Notes: generated from the sequence alone by a model not told the origin. A DNA stretch of 64,000 nucleotides from Pirellula staleyi DSM 6068 (GCF_000025185.1 NC_013720.1:1178001-1242000), one strand, 5' to 3'; positions 44,282-54,422 are shown, counted from the first letter of the stretch. Made by a program: numbers and translations.

Positions 44282-44641
44282 CTACTTCACCTTGCGGCGA
44301 TCGCGAGCGGGTGGAGTCGGGGGGAGAGTTGCCGGAACGTCGATCCGGTGAGCGGGGGCTTCGGTGGTCGCCTGAGCGGGGCGATGCTGGGGATCGATTT
44401 CGTCCCACCAATCGCGGTGGCGATAGACCACGCTGATGTGGTTGACGATCTCGACGCTCGGAAGATCGCCACGCAGCAGCTCTTGCGCCAGCTGCTTGTG
44501 ATAGAACGAATCGACGTTGCCACGGAGCACGACGCAATCGTCTTGCTGTGTCACTTCGAGCGTACGGATGACGTAGATGCGACTGCGCGAGAGGATTTCG
44601 CGAGCCCGGTCCGCGAGTCCGGAAACGAGAGTTTCGGCCAT
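44282..44641 (-). CDS. BON-domain-like small protein
   Basis: A 119-residue cytoplasmic or periplasmic-type protein without a signal. It has the BON pattern: an N-terminal helix (LADRAREILSRSRIY), strand VIRTLEVTQQDDCVVLRG, helix FYHKQLAQELLRGD and strand VEIVNHISVV, followed by a Pro/Arg tail. BON domains bind phospholipids or glycans. The start ATG 44641 has GGAGG in front; ATG 44653 is an alternative adding four residues. Confidence 0.75.
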   Translation of the reverse strand: MAETLVSGLADRAREILSRSRIYVIRTLEVTQQDDCVVLRGNVDSFYHKQLAQELLRGDLPSVEIVNHISVVYRHRDWWDEIDPQHRPAQATTEAPAHRIDVPATLPPTPPARDRRKVK

Positions 44642-44814
44642 ATTGGCCTCCATCCTTGGCCGGCAGTGATTCAGCTGCGGAAGCTGCACTGACCGGCAAT
44701 GTGCCACGCGTTGGCTTCTGTTTCGCCGCCTGATTCGAAACAAGAGCCGAGGGGGGATCCGTCACGATCTAAATGTAAGAATCGACCTACCCAAGTCAAC
44801 ACGCATTGATGAAT

Positions 44815-44851
44815 AGTTGGCAATTAAACCAACTGCGTGCACGCATGCACG
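44815..44851 (-). terminator. Double hairpin after cysC
   Basis: Reading the minus strand, CGTGCA-TGCG-TGCACG (44836-44851) and AGTTGG...CCAACT (44815-44834) follow directly behind the cysC stop. A weak AT-rich stretch follows, so it may act as a terminator. Confidence 0.45.
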
Positions 44852-44852
44852 T

Positions 44853-45521
44853 TTAGGAGATCGCGTTGATCTTGCCAATCTTCTTCAAATATGCCAGCAC
44901 TTCTGCTGCTAGCACTTCGGGGGATTTTTCAGCGGATTGGAGATGCAATTCGGGGCTTTCGGGTGCCTCATAAGGATCAGAAATGCCGGTGAAATGTGGA
45001 ATCTCTCCCGCCCGCGCTTTCTTATAAAGACCTTTGGGATCGCGCGCTTCGCACACCTCGAGTGGGGCATCCACAAAGACTTCAATAAAGTCGTCGGCGC
45101 GGCCGCGCGAGGTAACTAGCGACCGCACTAAATTGCGGTCGGCCCGATAGGGAGAGACAAACGCAGTGAGGGTGATCATGCCAGCCGAGACGAACAGTTC
45201 GGCAACTGCACCGATCCGGCGGATGTTCTCCTGGCGATCTTCCGGCGCAAAGCCGAGCCCAAAGCGTTTGGCAAAGGTTTCGCCATAGCTGGCGAGCATC
45301 GCTGGCGAAGGATTGAGCGAGTGACGGACATTATCGCCGTCGAGCAGAAAGCTGCGGGCTCCCAGCTTGTGCAGTTCGCGATCGACGACGTTGGCCACGG
45401 TGCTTTTGCCACAGCCGGAGAGACCGGTGAACCAGACGACACATCCGGCGTGATGATTGAGGGCCTCGCGCTCCTCGCGCGAGACATTGTGGGCATGCCA
45501 AACGACGTGGGTCTTATCCAT
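44853..45521 (-). CDS. cysC: Adenylylsulfate kinase
   Basis: APS kinase forms PAPS from adenylylsulfate and ATP. The P-loop is [13 protein letters not shown] near residue 31, [12 protein letters not shown] near 58 is the substrate site, and [21 protein letters not shown] and [11 protein letters not shown] are typical. [23 protein letters not shown] near 170 is the family's C-terminal lid. 222 residues is normal. No cysN, cysD or sulfotransferase is adjacent, so the gene is isolated from sulfate activation partners. The stop is followed by a double hairpin. Confidence 0.95.
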   Translation of the reverse strand: MDKTHVVWHAHNVSREEREALNHHAGCVVWFTGLSGCGKSTVANVVDRELHKLGARSFLLDGDNVRHSLNPSPAMLASYGETFAKRFGLGFAPEDRQENIRRIGAVAELFVSAGMITLTAFVSPYRADRNLVRSLVTSRGRADDFIEVFVDAPLEVCEARDPKGLYKKARAGEIPHFTGISDPYEAPESPELHLQSAEKSPEVLAAEVLAYLKKIGKINAIS

Positions 45522-45580
45522 CGCAGAAATCTCGAAAACGAACGGTCAAAGTGATCGGGGCGGCGCTTGAGGGCCGCGCT

Positions 45581-46678
45581 CTACGCATCGGTCGCTAGCC
45601 CTGCCAGCTCGCAGAGGTTGGAGTCGAGGACCCCTTGAGGACAGCTCCAAACGAGGAAAAACAGAGCCTCGCGGCAATAGCGTCCGGCTGGATGGTCGGC
45701 AGCGTAGCCCGCCCCTTTGCAGGCGACAAGGGCCGCCTGCGATGCCCGTAGGACAAGACTATTGGCGCTGCTGCGAAGTTCAGCGGGGATCGCCGAACTA
45801 TGGCCGAGGGAGAGTGCCATCAGCGTGCTAACCAGCTCGTCGTGCTCGGCTTCGATGGCGGCAGTAGCCTCGAGGAGATTCGGCCGGAGAGCCGCCTCGC
45901 GCTTCAAAATTTCGATGGCAGCGGCGGCTAGGCCCAGGGCTAAGGTGGAGGTTTGTAGCCCCCCTGTCCGGCCACCAATGCCTTGCTGCATGACGTTCGG
46001 AACCGGTCCGGCGAGTAAAAAGTGAGCGTCGACGAACACTTCCGCGAGATTCACAGCGCCGGTATGGCTGCTCGAGAGTCCCACGAGGGGTGGTGCGGGA
46101 GGAATCTGCACGCCGGAGAGATGGGTCGGCAGGGCAACGAGGATTTGCCGACCATCGTCGAGTGTCGCGCCGAGCACCACATGCTGGGCGAAGGTCGCAC
46201 CGGTCACCCATGGTGTGCTGCCAGTGAGGACGAATCCCCCCTCGACTTCGCGGGCCGCAATGGCGGGGCGACCCAGGTGTTGGCGACTGGTGGTGAGATG
46301 CGAAATGCCGACCGTGGCAAAGGAGCTGCCGCTGGCGAGTGGCTCGAGCAGTTCGCTTTGCAGCGCTAAGTTGCTCGAGGCGGCGATCCGCTGCATCGCG
46401 CCGGTGCGCTGCGTGAGGATGAACGTGGTGGTGAGGCACGCTTTGCTGAGGGCCAAATAGCCGCGCACGACGTCGTGCTCGCTCCAGCCTAGGCCGCCGA
46501 GTTCGACCGGCAAAAACCAGCGAAAAACGCCCGCTTCGGCCAACAGTCGCAGCTGCGCACCGGGCCAAATGCCGGGCCAATCGAGCCTGCCACTCCGCGC
46601 TCGGAGTTCGTCGCAAAGCACCGCAAGTTGCGGATCGTCGGGCGACTCCATCATCGGCTGTTCTACCACGCAGTTCAC
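45581..46678 (-). CDS. Acyl-CoA dehydrogenase family protein
   Basis: A 365-residue flavoprotein of the acyl-CoA dehydrogenase fold. The N-terminal helical domain ends with AEAGVFRWFLPVELGGLGWSEHDVVRGYLAL, the middle beta domain has VTGSTPWVTGATFA and AAREVEGGFVLTG, and the C-terminal helical domain is normal in length. The classical catalytic Glu is not obvious to me, so the substrate may be non-CoA (compare the hydroxylase or DszC branches). GTG 46678 is the longest start; ATG at residue 9 or 10 is also possible. It diverges from the M3 peptidase gene. Confidence 0.85.
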   Translation of the reverse strand: MNCVVEQPMMESPDDPQLAVLCDELRARSGRLDWPGIWPGAQLRLLAEAGVFRWFLPVELGGLGWSEHDVVRGYLALSKACLTTTFILTQRTGAMQRIAASSNLALQSELLEPLASGSSFATVGISHLTTSRQHLGRPAIAAREVEGGFVLTGSTPWVTGATFAQHVVLGATLDDGRQILVALPTHLSGVQIPPAPPLVGLSSSHTGAVNLAEVFVDAHFLLAGPVPNVMQQGIGGRTGGLQTSTLALGLAAAAIEILKREAALRPNLLEATAAIEAEHDELVSTLMALSLGHSSAIPAELRSSANSLVLRASQAALVACKGAGYAADHPAGRYCREALFFLVWSCPQGVLDSNLCELAGLATDA

Positions 46679-46841
46679 CTTCGTTGGTTTTGGCGCGAAC
46701 GTTCAGTCCCGGGATTATATCGCATCTGGCCCGCCCGCGCATCGGTGCGGCGAGCGCGATACACTGAGCTGCCTCATTTGTAATCCCATCGGCGAATCGC
46801 ACGATTCAACGAGCGACCCACTTCACTGCGCGAGGTGTCTC

Positions 46842-48521
46842 TTGCTTACGATCGACCAACTTGAAGCCCCCACACCGGTTTACGACGAAGTTGCCCAGCG
46901 CTGTCAAGCACTGGAGAAACAGCTGCACGATGCAGAATCGGCAGCCGATCAGCTCGCGACCATTCAAGCCTGGGATCAGCTGCGCCGCGAGCTCGAAACC
47001 TGGGGCGCACTGGTCCATCTGCGATTCAATCAAGACACGACCAACGAGGCGTATAAAAAAGCGCGCGAATATTGCGACGAACTACAGCCGCGCCTCACCG
47101 ACCTGGAAGTTCGGATCAAGCGGCTGCTGCTTTCGAGCCGTTTTCGTCCAGAGATCGAAAAACATTTTGGCCCGCAAGCGTTCGCCCTGTGGGAAGCGGA
47201 TGTGATGGCCTTTGATCCGGCCATCGAGTCCGATCTGGTCGCGGAAAGCAAGCTGCAGGCCGACTATGGCGAAATCTCGGCCCGCGCCAAAGTGACGTTT
47301 CGTGGCGAGTCGTACAACCTGTCGGGGATCGTCAAATTTCGCGAAGATGCCGACCGCACCACACGCTATGAAGCAGAAAAAACACGCTGGCAATGGTTTG
47401 CCGATAATCGCGAACGACTCGATCAGATTTTTCACGACCTCGTGCAGCTGCGACACGGCATGGCCCAAAAGCTGGGCTTTGCCAATTATGTCGAACTGGG
47501 CTACAAGCGGATGAAACGGGTCGACTACGGCAAGACCGATGTCGAGCAATTCCGAGCCGAAGTGCGCGAGCATGTCGTGCCGCTGTCGATGAAACTTCGC
47601 ACGCAGCAGGCCAAAGACCTCGGCGTCGACAAGCTGATGTTTTGGGACGATGCGATTCACGATCTCCGCGGCAATCCTCAGCCTCACGGCGATCACGACT
47701 GGATGGTCGAGCGCGCCATCGAGCTGTTCGATGAGCTGGGGGGCGATCTGAGCGCCTTTTTCCGCCTGATGGTCGACTCGAAACTCACCGACCTCAAGAA
47801 TCGCGATGGTAAAAGCCCGGGCGGTTTCTGCACGTCGTTCCCCACCTACGGCTTGCCCTTCATCTTTGCCAACTTCAACGGCACCAAGCACGATGCCGAA
47901 GTCTTCACCCATGAAATGGGACACGCGCTGCAGAACTATCTCAGCCGCGAGCAGCCGCTGCTCGACTATCTCTGGCCGACCTACGAATCGTGCGAGATTC
48001 ACTCGATGGGGCTCGAGTTCCTCGTCTGGCCGCAAATGGAAAAGTTCTTCGAAGAGGATGCCGAGCGTTTTCGTCAGATTCATCTGAAGCAAGCGCTGCT
48101 GTTCATTCCCTACGGCGTGGCGGTCGATCACTTCCAGCATCTGGTGTACGAAAAACCCGATGCCACCCCGGCCGAGCGGCACGCGATGTGGCAATCGATG
48201 GAGCAGATGTACTTGCCGTGGCGCGACTACGGCGATCTGCCTCACGTGAAGGATGGTGGCTTCTGGCAGTTCCAGCGGCACATCTATCTGAGCCCGTTTT
48301 ACTACATCGATTACACCCTCGCGCAAACCTGCGCGCTGCAGCTGTGGGTCTCATCGAAACGCGATCCCGAGTCGACACTCGCGCGCTACTATGCCCTGTG
48401 CCGTCGCGGTGGCGAAGCGCCGTTTCAGCAGCTCGTGAAAGGGGCCGGACTCGTCAGTCCGTTCCAGGCGGGATGCCTGAAGGATGTCGTTGCCGAAGCG
48501 CGCAAATCGCTGAGCGTGTAA
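46842..48521 (+). CDS. M3-family (PepF-like) oligoendopeptidase
   Basis: A zinc oligopeptidase of about 559 residues. The HExxH motif is FTHEMGHALQNYLS near 356, and the third ligand region is YESCEIHSMGLEFLVWP. PepF-type features are the N-terminal helical half (LEVRIKRLLLSSRFRPE) and the YLSPFYYIDYTLAQ stretch near the C-terminus. It degrades short peptides in the cytoplasm. The start is uncertain; TTG 46842 with GAGGTG just upstream gives a sensible N-terminus (MLTIDQLEAPTP), while an open frame extends to 46569. Confidence 0.92.
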   Translation: MLTIDQLEAPTPVYDEVAQRCQALEKQLHDAESAADQLATIQAWDQLRRELETWGALVHLRFNQDTTNEAYKKAREYCDELQPRLTDLEVRIKRLLLSSRFRPEIEKHFGPQAFALWEADVMAFDPAIESDLVAESKLQADYGEISARAKVTFRGESYNLSGIVKFREDADRTTRYEAEKTRWQWFADNRERLDQIFHDLVQLRHGMAQKLGFANYVELGYKRMKRVDYGKTDVEQFRAEVREHVVPLSMKLRTQQAKDLGVDKLMFWDDAIHDLRGNPQPHGDHDWMVERAIELFDELGGDLSAFFRLMVDSKLTDLKNRDGKSPGGFCTSFPTYGLPFIFANFNGTKHDAEVFTHEMGHALQNYLSREQPLLDYLWPTYESCEIHSMGLEFLVWPQMEKFFEEDAERFRQIHLKQALLFIPYGVAVDHFQHLVYEKPDATPAERHAMWQSMEQMYLPWRDYGDLPHVKDGGFWQFQRHIYLSPFYYIDYTLAQTCALQLWVSSKRDPESTLARYYALCRRGGEAPFQQLVKGAGLVSPFQAGCLKDVVAEARKSLSV

Positions 48522-48530
48522 GGTTCTGCC

Positions 48531-49274
48531 TCACACAAAAAATGCGGCCAGCAGGCCCGAAATCACGATGGCGTCGAACGAACCGGCGCCACCGATCGAC
48601 AAGACTCCGGCACTGATGCGCTCGAAGTGCCGGAAGTTCAAAAGATCGGCCCCTACGAGTGGTCCCAGCACGCCAGCGATGAACGCCACTGGCGCACGCA
48701 CATCGTCGTAGCGATCGCTCCAAAGCAAAATCCAAGCACAGCCAATCGCCGCTAGGGGTGGCAAGAACGCGGGCATCACAATCCCGACGCCCGGCACTGG
48801 TCGGGCAATCGCGTGACAAATGGCGATGTTGATCGCTGCACTAATCACGAGTGCCAAAATGGCCTGCGAACTGTGCGAGCGGACATAGGTCCCTTCGAAC
48901 ACGGCGATCAGCAGCGGGATAATACAGCCCCCAACATTCACCGCAATGATCGTCTCGAGCTGCGAGCGCCGCATCATCGGCACCCACTGCTGTCGCACTT
49001 GCCAAATGCCACTCGCGGTGGCTTGTTCGACATCGCGCCGCACGCGCATTAAGGGCAGGTTGATCATGCTGCCGACGATGATCGCAAAAATGGTCAGCGT
49101 GGCTCCTGACGGCGAGAAATGCAGCTTCTCGAGCGCCGTTTGCATCCCCCCAAACACGAGCGACAGAAACCCGAGCCCAATGATCAAAAAGATTAAGAGC
49201 ACGCAGCCCACTTGCGGCAAGATGGAGACGACAGGAGGTGTTCGATCGGGTTGCATCGCTATCTCGTGGTGCAA
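48531..49274 (-). CDS. DUF1614-family membrane protein
   Basis: A 247-residue protein with about seven hydrophobic helices. It has the DUF1614 layout: after a first helix (VLLIFLIIGLGFLSLVFGG), the FAIIVGSMINLPLMRV motif, then VNVGGCIIPLLIAVF, AAINIAICHAIARPVPGVGIVMPA and a final GAGSFDAIVISGLLAAF. No function is known for the family. ATG 49274 or MQPDR (49256) are possible starts. It converges on the M3 peptidase gene, 9 bases between stops. It follows the amidohydrolase gene on the same strand. Confidence 0.88.
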   Translation of the reverse strand: MHHEIAMQPDRTPPVVSILPQVGCVLLIFLIIGLGFLSLVFGGMQTALEKLHFSPSGATLTIFAIIVGSMINLPLMRVRRDVEQATASGIWQVRQQWVPMMRRSQLETIIAVNVGGCIIPLLIAVFEGTYVRSHSSQAILALVISAAINIAICHAIARPVPGVGIVMPAFLPPLAAIGCAWILLWSDRYDDVRAPVAFIAGVLGPLVGADLLNFRHFERISAGVLSIGGAGSFDAIVISGLLAAFFV

Positions 49275-49347
49275 GGGAGAGAGTGGCTCGCAACAGTGGT
49301 CTACACCTCCGAGCCGAGTGTGTCAAATCGGCACTTTGTAATCCCGT

Positions 49348-51129
49348 TTACATTCCACAGCCGCAGCTCGTTTGCCAAACCCGTCCATCGGCCCCCAAGA
49401 TCGGCTGATGCGCACGCACCGGCGGCACTGGTCGGCTGTTGTCGTACCCTCCCCATTTCGTGATCGGCGACCAATCGGGACTCACCGGTGGCAGCGGTGG
49501 CGAATGTTTCGCAAACTCGTCATTCGCGTACACCACACGCCCATCGACCACCGTCAGCACACTCTCGAGCCCACGAATCTGATCGTCGTCGACCGCAAAA
49601 TAGTCGTCGCTCAGCACCGCCAGATCGGCTAGCGCGCCGATCGCCAAACGCCCCTTCTTCCCCTGCTCGCGACTGAACCACGCGCTCCCTTCGGTGTAGA
49701 GCCGCAGTGCTTCTTCGCGCGTCAGTCGATCAGCTTCATCGCACAGCACCGTGCCACCGACGGTCTTCGACGTCACCATCCACCAGAGGCAGGTCCACGG
49801 ATGATAGCTCGCCACGCGTGTCCCATCGGTCCCGGCTCCGATCGGCAGTCCCATCTTCATCATTTGCCGCAAGGGTGGCCGACGTTTGGCCGACTCCACT
49901 CCATAGCGGCGGATGTAATACTCCCCCTGATAGGCCATGCGATGCTGAATCGCGATCCCACCACCGAGCTTGGCGATGCGCTCGAGATTCTGCGGCGTCA
50001 CCGTCTCCGCGTGATCGATGAACCACTGCAGTTTGTCGATCGGATGATCGCGATGCACTTTCTCAAACAGATCGAGGAATCGGCCAATCGATTCGTCATA
50101 GGTCGCGTGAATGCGCCACGGCCATTGGTTCTCGGCGAGTTTTCTCACAACTCCTTCGAGTTCGCTTTCCATCGTGGGGCGCAGATCGGGACGCGGCTGT
50201 AAAAAGTTCTCGAAATCGGCCGCGCTCCAAACTAAGTTTTCCCCCGCGCCATTCACCTTCAAGAGTGCGTCGCCACTGCCGGGCTTGGTGATATCGAGCC
50301 AGCGCGTGTAGTCGGCCAGTTCCGAACCGGGCTTCTGCGCGAACAGACTGTAAGCGACACGCACCGTCAGATGCCCCGCTTGATGGAGCTTGCTCACCAC
50401 TTCGTAGTCGTCGGGATAGTTCTGGCCACCACCACCCGCATCGCAGACACTGGTGACACCAAACCGATTGAGCTCGCGCAGATAATGCCGCGTCGAGTTG
50501 ATTTGATCTTCGAGCGACAGCTTCGGCGCATTGGCAATGGTGGAGTAAAGAATGAGCGCGCTGGGCTCTGCAATCAGGAGCCCTGTCGGGTTCCCTTGCG
50601 TATCGCGCGCGATGAGTCCACCAGGCGGGTTGGGAGTACTTCGATTGAACCCCAGCGCCCGGAGCGCTGCCTGGTTGAGCATCGCTGAATCGTATAGATG
50701 CAGCAGAAAAACCGGGGTTTCCGGCGCAGCGGTGTTGAGCTCTTCGAGCGTCGGCAAGCGCCCTTCGGCAAACTGAAATTCGTTCCACCCCCCAATCACA
50801 CGTACCCACTGAGGAGGCGGTGTCCGCTCAGCTTGCTGCTTGAGCTGCTCGAGCGCTAGCGACAAACTGGGGACACCATCCCAGCGCAGCTCGAGGTTGA
50901 AAAAGAGCCCCGCCCGAATCACATGCAGATGCGAATCGTTGAGACCCGGGATCACGCGCCGCAAATTCAAATCGATCTCGACCGTCTTACTATCGGCCAG
51001 CCCGCGCACCTCCCGATCGTCTCCTACGGCGACGATCTTTCCCCCCTCCATCGCAATCGCACGCACTTCCGGATGCTCGGGATCGAGCGTAGTGATCTTG
51101 CCGCGATACAGAATCAGTTCGGGAGCCAT
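49348..51129 (-). CDS. Amidohydrolase family protein (YtcJ-like)
   Basis: A 593-residue metal-dependent hydrolase with a TIM barrel of the amidohydrolase-3 type. The first metal site is GLNDSHLHVIRAG near 62, the barrel then has IHATYDESIGRFLDLFEKVH with an amide-acting His, the WFIDHAETV strand near 374, and the GAGTDGTRVASYHPW end with the active-site Asp. The tail from about 560 is a C-terminal beta sandwich. Substrates of YtcJ-like enzymes are mostly unknown N-acyl or hydantoin-type compounds. It may be co-transcribed with the isochorismatase-like gene upstream (122 bases apart). Confidence 0.9.
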   Translation of the reverse strand: MAPELILYRGKITTLDPEHPEVRAIAMEGGKIVAVGDDREVRGLADSKTVEIDLNLRRVIPGLNDSHLHVIRAGLFFNLELRWDGVPSLSLALEQLKQQAERTPPPQWVRVIGGWNEFQFAEGRLPTLEELNTAAPETPVFLLHLYDSAMLNQAALRALGFNRSTPNPPGGLIARDTQGNPTGLLIAEPSALILYSTIANAPKLSLEDQINSTRHYLRELNRFGVTSVCDAGGGGQNYPDDYEVVSKLHQAGHLTVRVAYSLFAQKPGSELADYTRWLDITKPGSGDALLKVNGAGENLVWSAADFENFLQPRPDLRPTMESELEGVVRKLAENQWPWRIHATYDESIGRFLDLFEKVHRDHPIDKLQWFIDHAETVTPQNLERIAKLGGGIAIQHRMAYQGEYYIRRYGVESAKRRPPLRQMMKMGLPIGAGTDGTRVASYHPWTCLWWMVTSKTVGGTVLCDEADRLTREEALRLYTEGSAWFSREQGKKGRLAIGALADLAVLSDDYFAVDDDQIRGLESVLTVVDGRVVYANDEFAKHSPPLPPVSPDWSPITKWGGYDNSRPVPPVRAHQPILGADGRVWQTSCGCGM

Positions 51130-51250
51130 GATTCACCCTTGCTGGGAGGCGAAAGCCGATGAAGACCAGCTCCACGATGTTGGGAAGCTGGTGGACACTT
51201 AGCGAAAGTCGCTCGAGCGCAGTACTGTGACAAGCGCGACCAGCAGCGTG

Positions 51251-51919
51251 CTACTTCACCTTGCGTGCAGGAGCTGCTTTATGCACCATCGTGTAGGCAT
51301 ACTCCACACCGACGCCATAAGCGCCCCCATGTTCGCGCACGAGATCCATCAGCGCGCTGTAGTGCGTGCGATGCGCCCAATCACGCTGGAACTCGAGCAC
51401 CGTCGCCACGGTGGTCATTCGCACTGCTCCAGCTTGCACCATCCGCGACAGCGATGCTTCGTGAGCGGCTGCCGATGTGCCAGCACAAGCATCTTCCACC
51501 ACGTAGATGTTGTACCCAGCCGCCAGCATTTGAAGCGTCGGCCAGGTGATACACACCTCGGTCCAGAGCCCCGACATGAGGATGTTTTTGCGTCCGGTCG
51601 CTTTCACCGCCTCACGAAATGCGGCGGTGTCCCACGAATTCATGCCGGTCCGTTCGATCGGCTGTTGCTGGGGAAAGACGTCGAGCAATTGCGGCCACAT
51701 CGGCCCACTGAACGACTCGGTTTCCACCGTCGTAAGAATCGTCGGCACGTCGAACAACTTGGCCCCTTTCGCAAGCAGGAGCACATTGTTCATCAAAAGC
51801 TGCCGATCGATGCCGCTGCCGACACCAAAAGCCATTTGCGGCTGATGATCGATCATCACCAGCACCGAGTTGTCAGCTGTAATCAGTCCGTCGTCAGTCC
51901 CTGGAAGAATATTAGCCAC
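51251..51919 (-). CDS. Isochorismatase-like cysteine hydrolase (YcaC-type)
   Basis: A 222-residue isochorismatase-fold hydrolase. The catalytic Asp24 is in VMIDHQPQMA and the nucleophile Cys123 is in LMSGLWTEVCITWP, followed by the GYNIYVVEDACAGTSAAAHEASL motif of YcaC-like proteins. The conserved basic residue may be the Arg in IERTGMNSWD. Such enzymes cleave amides of small molecules. It is transcribed toward the amidohydrolase gene. Confidence 0.92.
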   Translation of the reverse strand: MANILPGTDDGLITADNSVLVMIDHQPQMAFGVGSGIDRQLLMNNVLLLAKGAKLFDVPTILTTVETESFSGPMWPQLLDVFPQQQPIERTGMNSWDTAAFREAVKATGRKNILMSGLWTEVCITWPTLQMLAAGYNIYVVEDACAGTSAAAHEASLSRMVQAGAVRMTTVATVLEFQRDWAHRTHYSALMDLVREHGGAYGVGVEYAYTMVHKAAPARKVK

Positions 51920-52088
51920 TGTGTTTCTGCTCCGAGGTTAGGATCACACTACCCAAAATTGGTAGGCGAGTATCCTACGGAGTTGACCTCAGAAGATCAA
52001 ATATTCCTTAGAACCCAATGATTGATAAGTCATCGATTGAAAAACAAATAACTCAATCTTATTAGATGCAAAAGCATTCAATTAACTT

Positions 52089-53249
52089 CTAAGAAGTCGT
52101 GGGGGTAGAAGAGGTCAATTTGGGTGCAAACTCGAGATCGTACAGCCGATAGGTCTTCGTAATTTTAGCCCCCGCCCTCTTGAGGGTTCCAAACGAGAGG
52201 GAGTTGCTCTCGAGCACCCACGAGAACTCCGCTTCTTTAACACCCCACGCCAGTACCTCGGGCAACAGGCGGGCCACGATCACGAGCCCCAATCCCCAGC
52301 GCTGATACTCGGGAACCACATTGGTGCTCAGCACGCGAATGCGGGTTAAAGCTCGGCGATTGAAGAGCAATTTGAGGAATCCGAAAGGGAACAGCCGCCC
52401 CCCCATTTCTTTGATGCGGGGGTTATAGTCGAGCATGGCAAAGCAGGCCCCGAAAATCTTTCCATCGACTTCGCCAATTGTCGTCATCTCGGGGACGATC
52501 AGCATTTTGAGCCCCTTCCCCATATGCTTCACTTCCGCATCGGAAAGTGGCACAAACCCCCAAGTGCCGACGAGCGATTGATTGTAGATATCGAGGAACG
52601 TCTTCACATCTTCATTAAATCGATTACGGTCGAGGCGTCGCAGTTTGATATCAAACCGGCGATTACATTCCTCGACCACAAAGGTCAGTTTTTTGTCGAG
52701 TCCGGCGATCATGTCGACGTGACCCCAGAAGGCATACAGGTCTTGCGTCTTCTGGAACCCAAAGCTTTCGATCAGCTCCCCGTAATAGGGTGGGTTATAG
52801 GTCATCATGAAGGTGGGACTGGAGTCGAATCCATCGACCAACAGACCGCACTCGTAGTTGAGCGATGGATTGCACGGGCCACGTACGGCTGTCATCCCCT
52901 GGGCCATCAGCCAATCGCGAGCTGCCGTGAAGAGAGCGTGGGCTGCCTCCTGGTCGTTCGTGCACTCGAAGAAGCCAAAAAAGCCTCGCTTCTCCTGATA
53001 CTGTCGGTTATGGGCGTGGTTCACGATCGCCGCGATCCGGCCGACCACTTTTCCGTCGCGTTTGGCCAGGAACGTTTCGATCTTGGCATCGTCGTAGAAG
53101 GGATGGCGGGTGTAGTTCACCATCTCTTTGGCCTGCATGCGCAGCGGTGGCACCCAGTACTGATCTCCCTTGTAAATCTGCCAAGGAAGATTCAGGAATT
53201 GGCGACGCTGCCACCACCACCGAACTGGTACGACCTCCAACTTGGACAT
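52089..53249 (-). CDS. Uncharacterised GNAT-like acyltransferase
   Basis: A 386-residue protein with an N-acyltransferase look. The N-terminal half has FLAKRDGKVVGRIAAIVNHAHN and GFFECTNDQEAAHALFTAARDWL, the acetyl-CoA-type helix pattern of GNAT proteins, and the second half repeats a similar core (ALTRIRVLSTNVVPEYQRWGLGLVIV with the Q/R-x-x-G-x-G-like loop). It may therefore be a double GNAT fold. No family name is certain. ATG 53249 (MSKLEVVPVRWWWQRR) is the preferred start because the extra 39 residues upstream look random. It diverges from the epimerase gene. Confidence 0.75.
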   Translation of the reverse strand: MSKLEVVPVRWWWQRRQFLNLPWQIYKGDQYWVPPLRMQAKEMVNYTRHPFYDDAKIETFLAKRDGKVVGRIAAIVNHAHNRQYQEKRGFFGFFECTNDQEAAHALFTAARDWLMAQGMTAVRGPCNPSLNYECGLLVDGFDSSPTFMMTYNPPYYGELIESFGFQKTQDLYAFWGHVDMIAGLDKKLTFVVEECNRRFDIKLRRLDRNRFNEDVKTFLDIYNQSLVGTWGFVPLSDAEVKHMGKGLKMLIVPEMTTIGEVDGKIFGACFAMLDYNPRIKEMGGRLFPFGFLKLLFNRRALTRIRVLSTNVVPEYQRWGLGLVIVARLLPEVLAWGVKEAEFSWVLESNSLSFGTLKRAGAKITKTYRLYDLEFAPKLTSSTPTTS

Positions 53250-53444
53250 GTTGCACGATCTTGGGAATTCACCCAGCTGGGGGAATGGAGAAGGGACTTT
53301 TGAAGACTTTGTGAAGTCCTCGGTGACTATACCCGGTTCGCTCGATTCGAGCGATATGGGCTGCACTCGGAGCCACGCCCCAGACGATCACGTGCTAGAT
53401 TGTAGGTACAGCACTTGATGGATCTGTGGGCAGGTTTGGCAACT

Positions 53445-54422
53445 ATGCGATATCTGGTGACCGGCGCTTCGGGACTCCTCGGAAATAACATTGTTCGGCA
53501 ACTCGTCGACCGAGGGGATGCTGTTCGTGTACTGATTCGCTCGACCAGCAACCGACGGGCGATCGCAGGCTTGCCACTCGAAATTGCGGAAGGGGACGTC
53601 ACCGACCGCGCTAGCGTGCAGCGTGCTTGCCGCGATGTCGACACGGTGATTCACGCCGCTGGGGATGTCTATATCGGCTGGCATCATCGGGAGCGCTCGT
53701 TCCGGGTGAACGTCGAAGGGACGCGTCACATGGCCACTTCCGCGCGGGAAGTGGGTGCTCGGCTCGTGCATGTCTCGACGATAAATGCCTTGGGTCTTGG
53801 AAAATTCGAGAACCCCGCCACCGAAGAAACCGCGCTCCCCGGCATTGTGGAGTGTCACTATGTCACCTCGAAGCGGGCCGCTGATGAGGTGGTGCGCGAA
53901 GAAGTTTCGCGCGGGCTCTGGGCAGCCATCGTCCATCCCTCGCTCATCTTTGGTCCTTACGACTGGAAACCCTCCTCCGGAAAAATGCTCATCGGTGTCA
54001 GTCAGTTCTCACTCTGGTCTCCCACCGGCGCGAACAACGTGGCCGATGCTCGCGACGTCGCGCGGGGAGTGATCTTGGCGGGCGAGCGTGGCACCAGTTG
54101 CCGCGACTATATCCTGGGTGGCACCAACATCTGGTACTTCGACTTCTGGGGACGCATCGCCAAAATCGCTGGCAAACCTGTACCACGCATCCCCATGGGG
54201 CCACTCTTCCGTTTTGCGATCGGCGGCGGTGGCGACCTCATCGCGATGCTCACGCGACAAGAGCAAACAGCCAACTCCGCGATGCTCGGCATGTCGGCCC
54301 AACAACACTGCTTCGATAGTTCCCGCGCGAAGAACGAACTGGGCTACACCATCCGACCACTCGACGAAACGCTCCGCGACACCTGGGACTGGATGGTCGC
54401 CGAAGGTTACATCAAGACGTAA
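53445..54422 (+). CDS. NAD-dependent epimerase/dehydratase (extended SDR)
   Basis: A 325-residue extended short-chain dehydrogenase. The dinucleotide loop is TGASGLLGNN near residue 6, and the catalytic Tyr-x3-Lys is CHYVTSKRAADE near 145, preceded by a VHVSTINALG strand with the conserved Ser. The pattern resembles dihydroflavonol-reductase-like or 3-beta-hydroxysteroid-type proteins. ATG 53445 places the Rossmann strand at the start; the frame extends to 53415. A minus-strand SDR gene converges on it. The substrate is unknown. Confidence 0.9.
   Translation: MRYLVTGASGLLGNNIVRQLVDRGDAVRVLIRSTSNRRAIAGLPLEIAEGDVTDRASVQRACRDVDTVIHAAGDVYIGWHHRERSFRVNVEGTRHMATSAREVGARLVHVSTINALGLGKFENPATEETALPGIVECHYVTSKRAADEVVREEVSRGLWAAIVHPSLIFGPYDWKPSSGKMLIGVSQFSLWSPTGANNVADARDVARGVILAGERGTSCRDYILGGTNIWYFDFWGRIAKIAGKPVPRIPMGPLFRFAIGGGGDLIAMLTRQEQTANSAMLGMSAQQHCFDSSRAKNELGYTIRPLDETLRDTWDWMVAEGYIKT

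Noticed and set aside
47082-48326. 414-codon minus-strand frame opposite the M3 peptidase gene
   Set aside because: The sense strand has a clear HExxH peptidase; the antisense frame results from GC-rich third positions.
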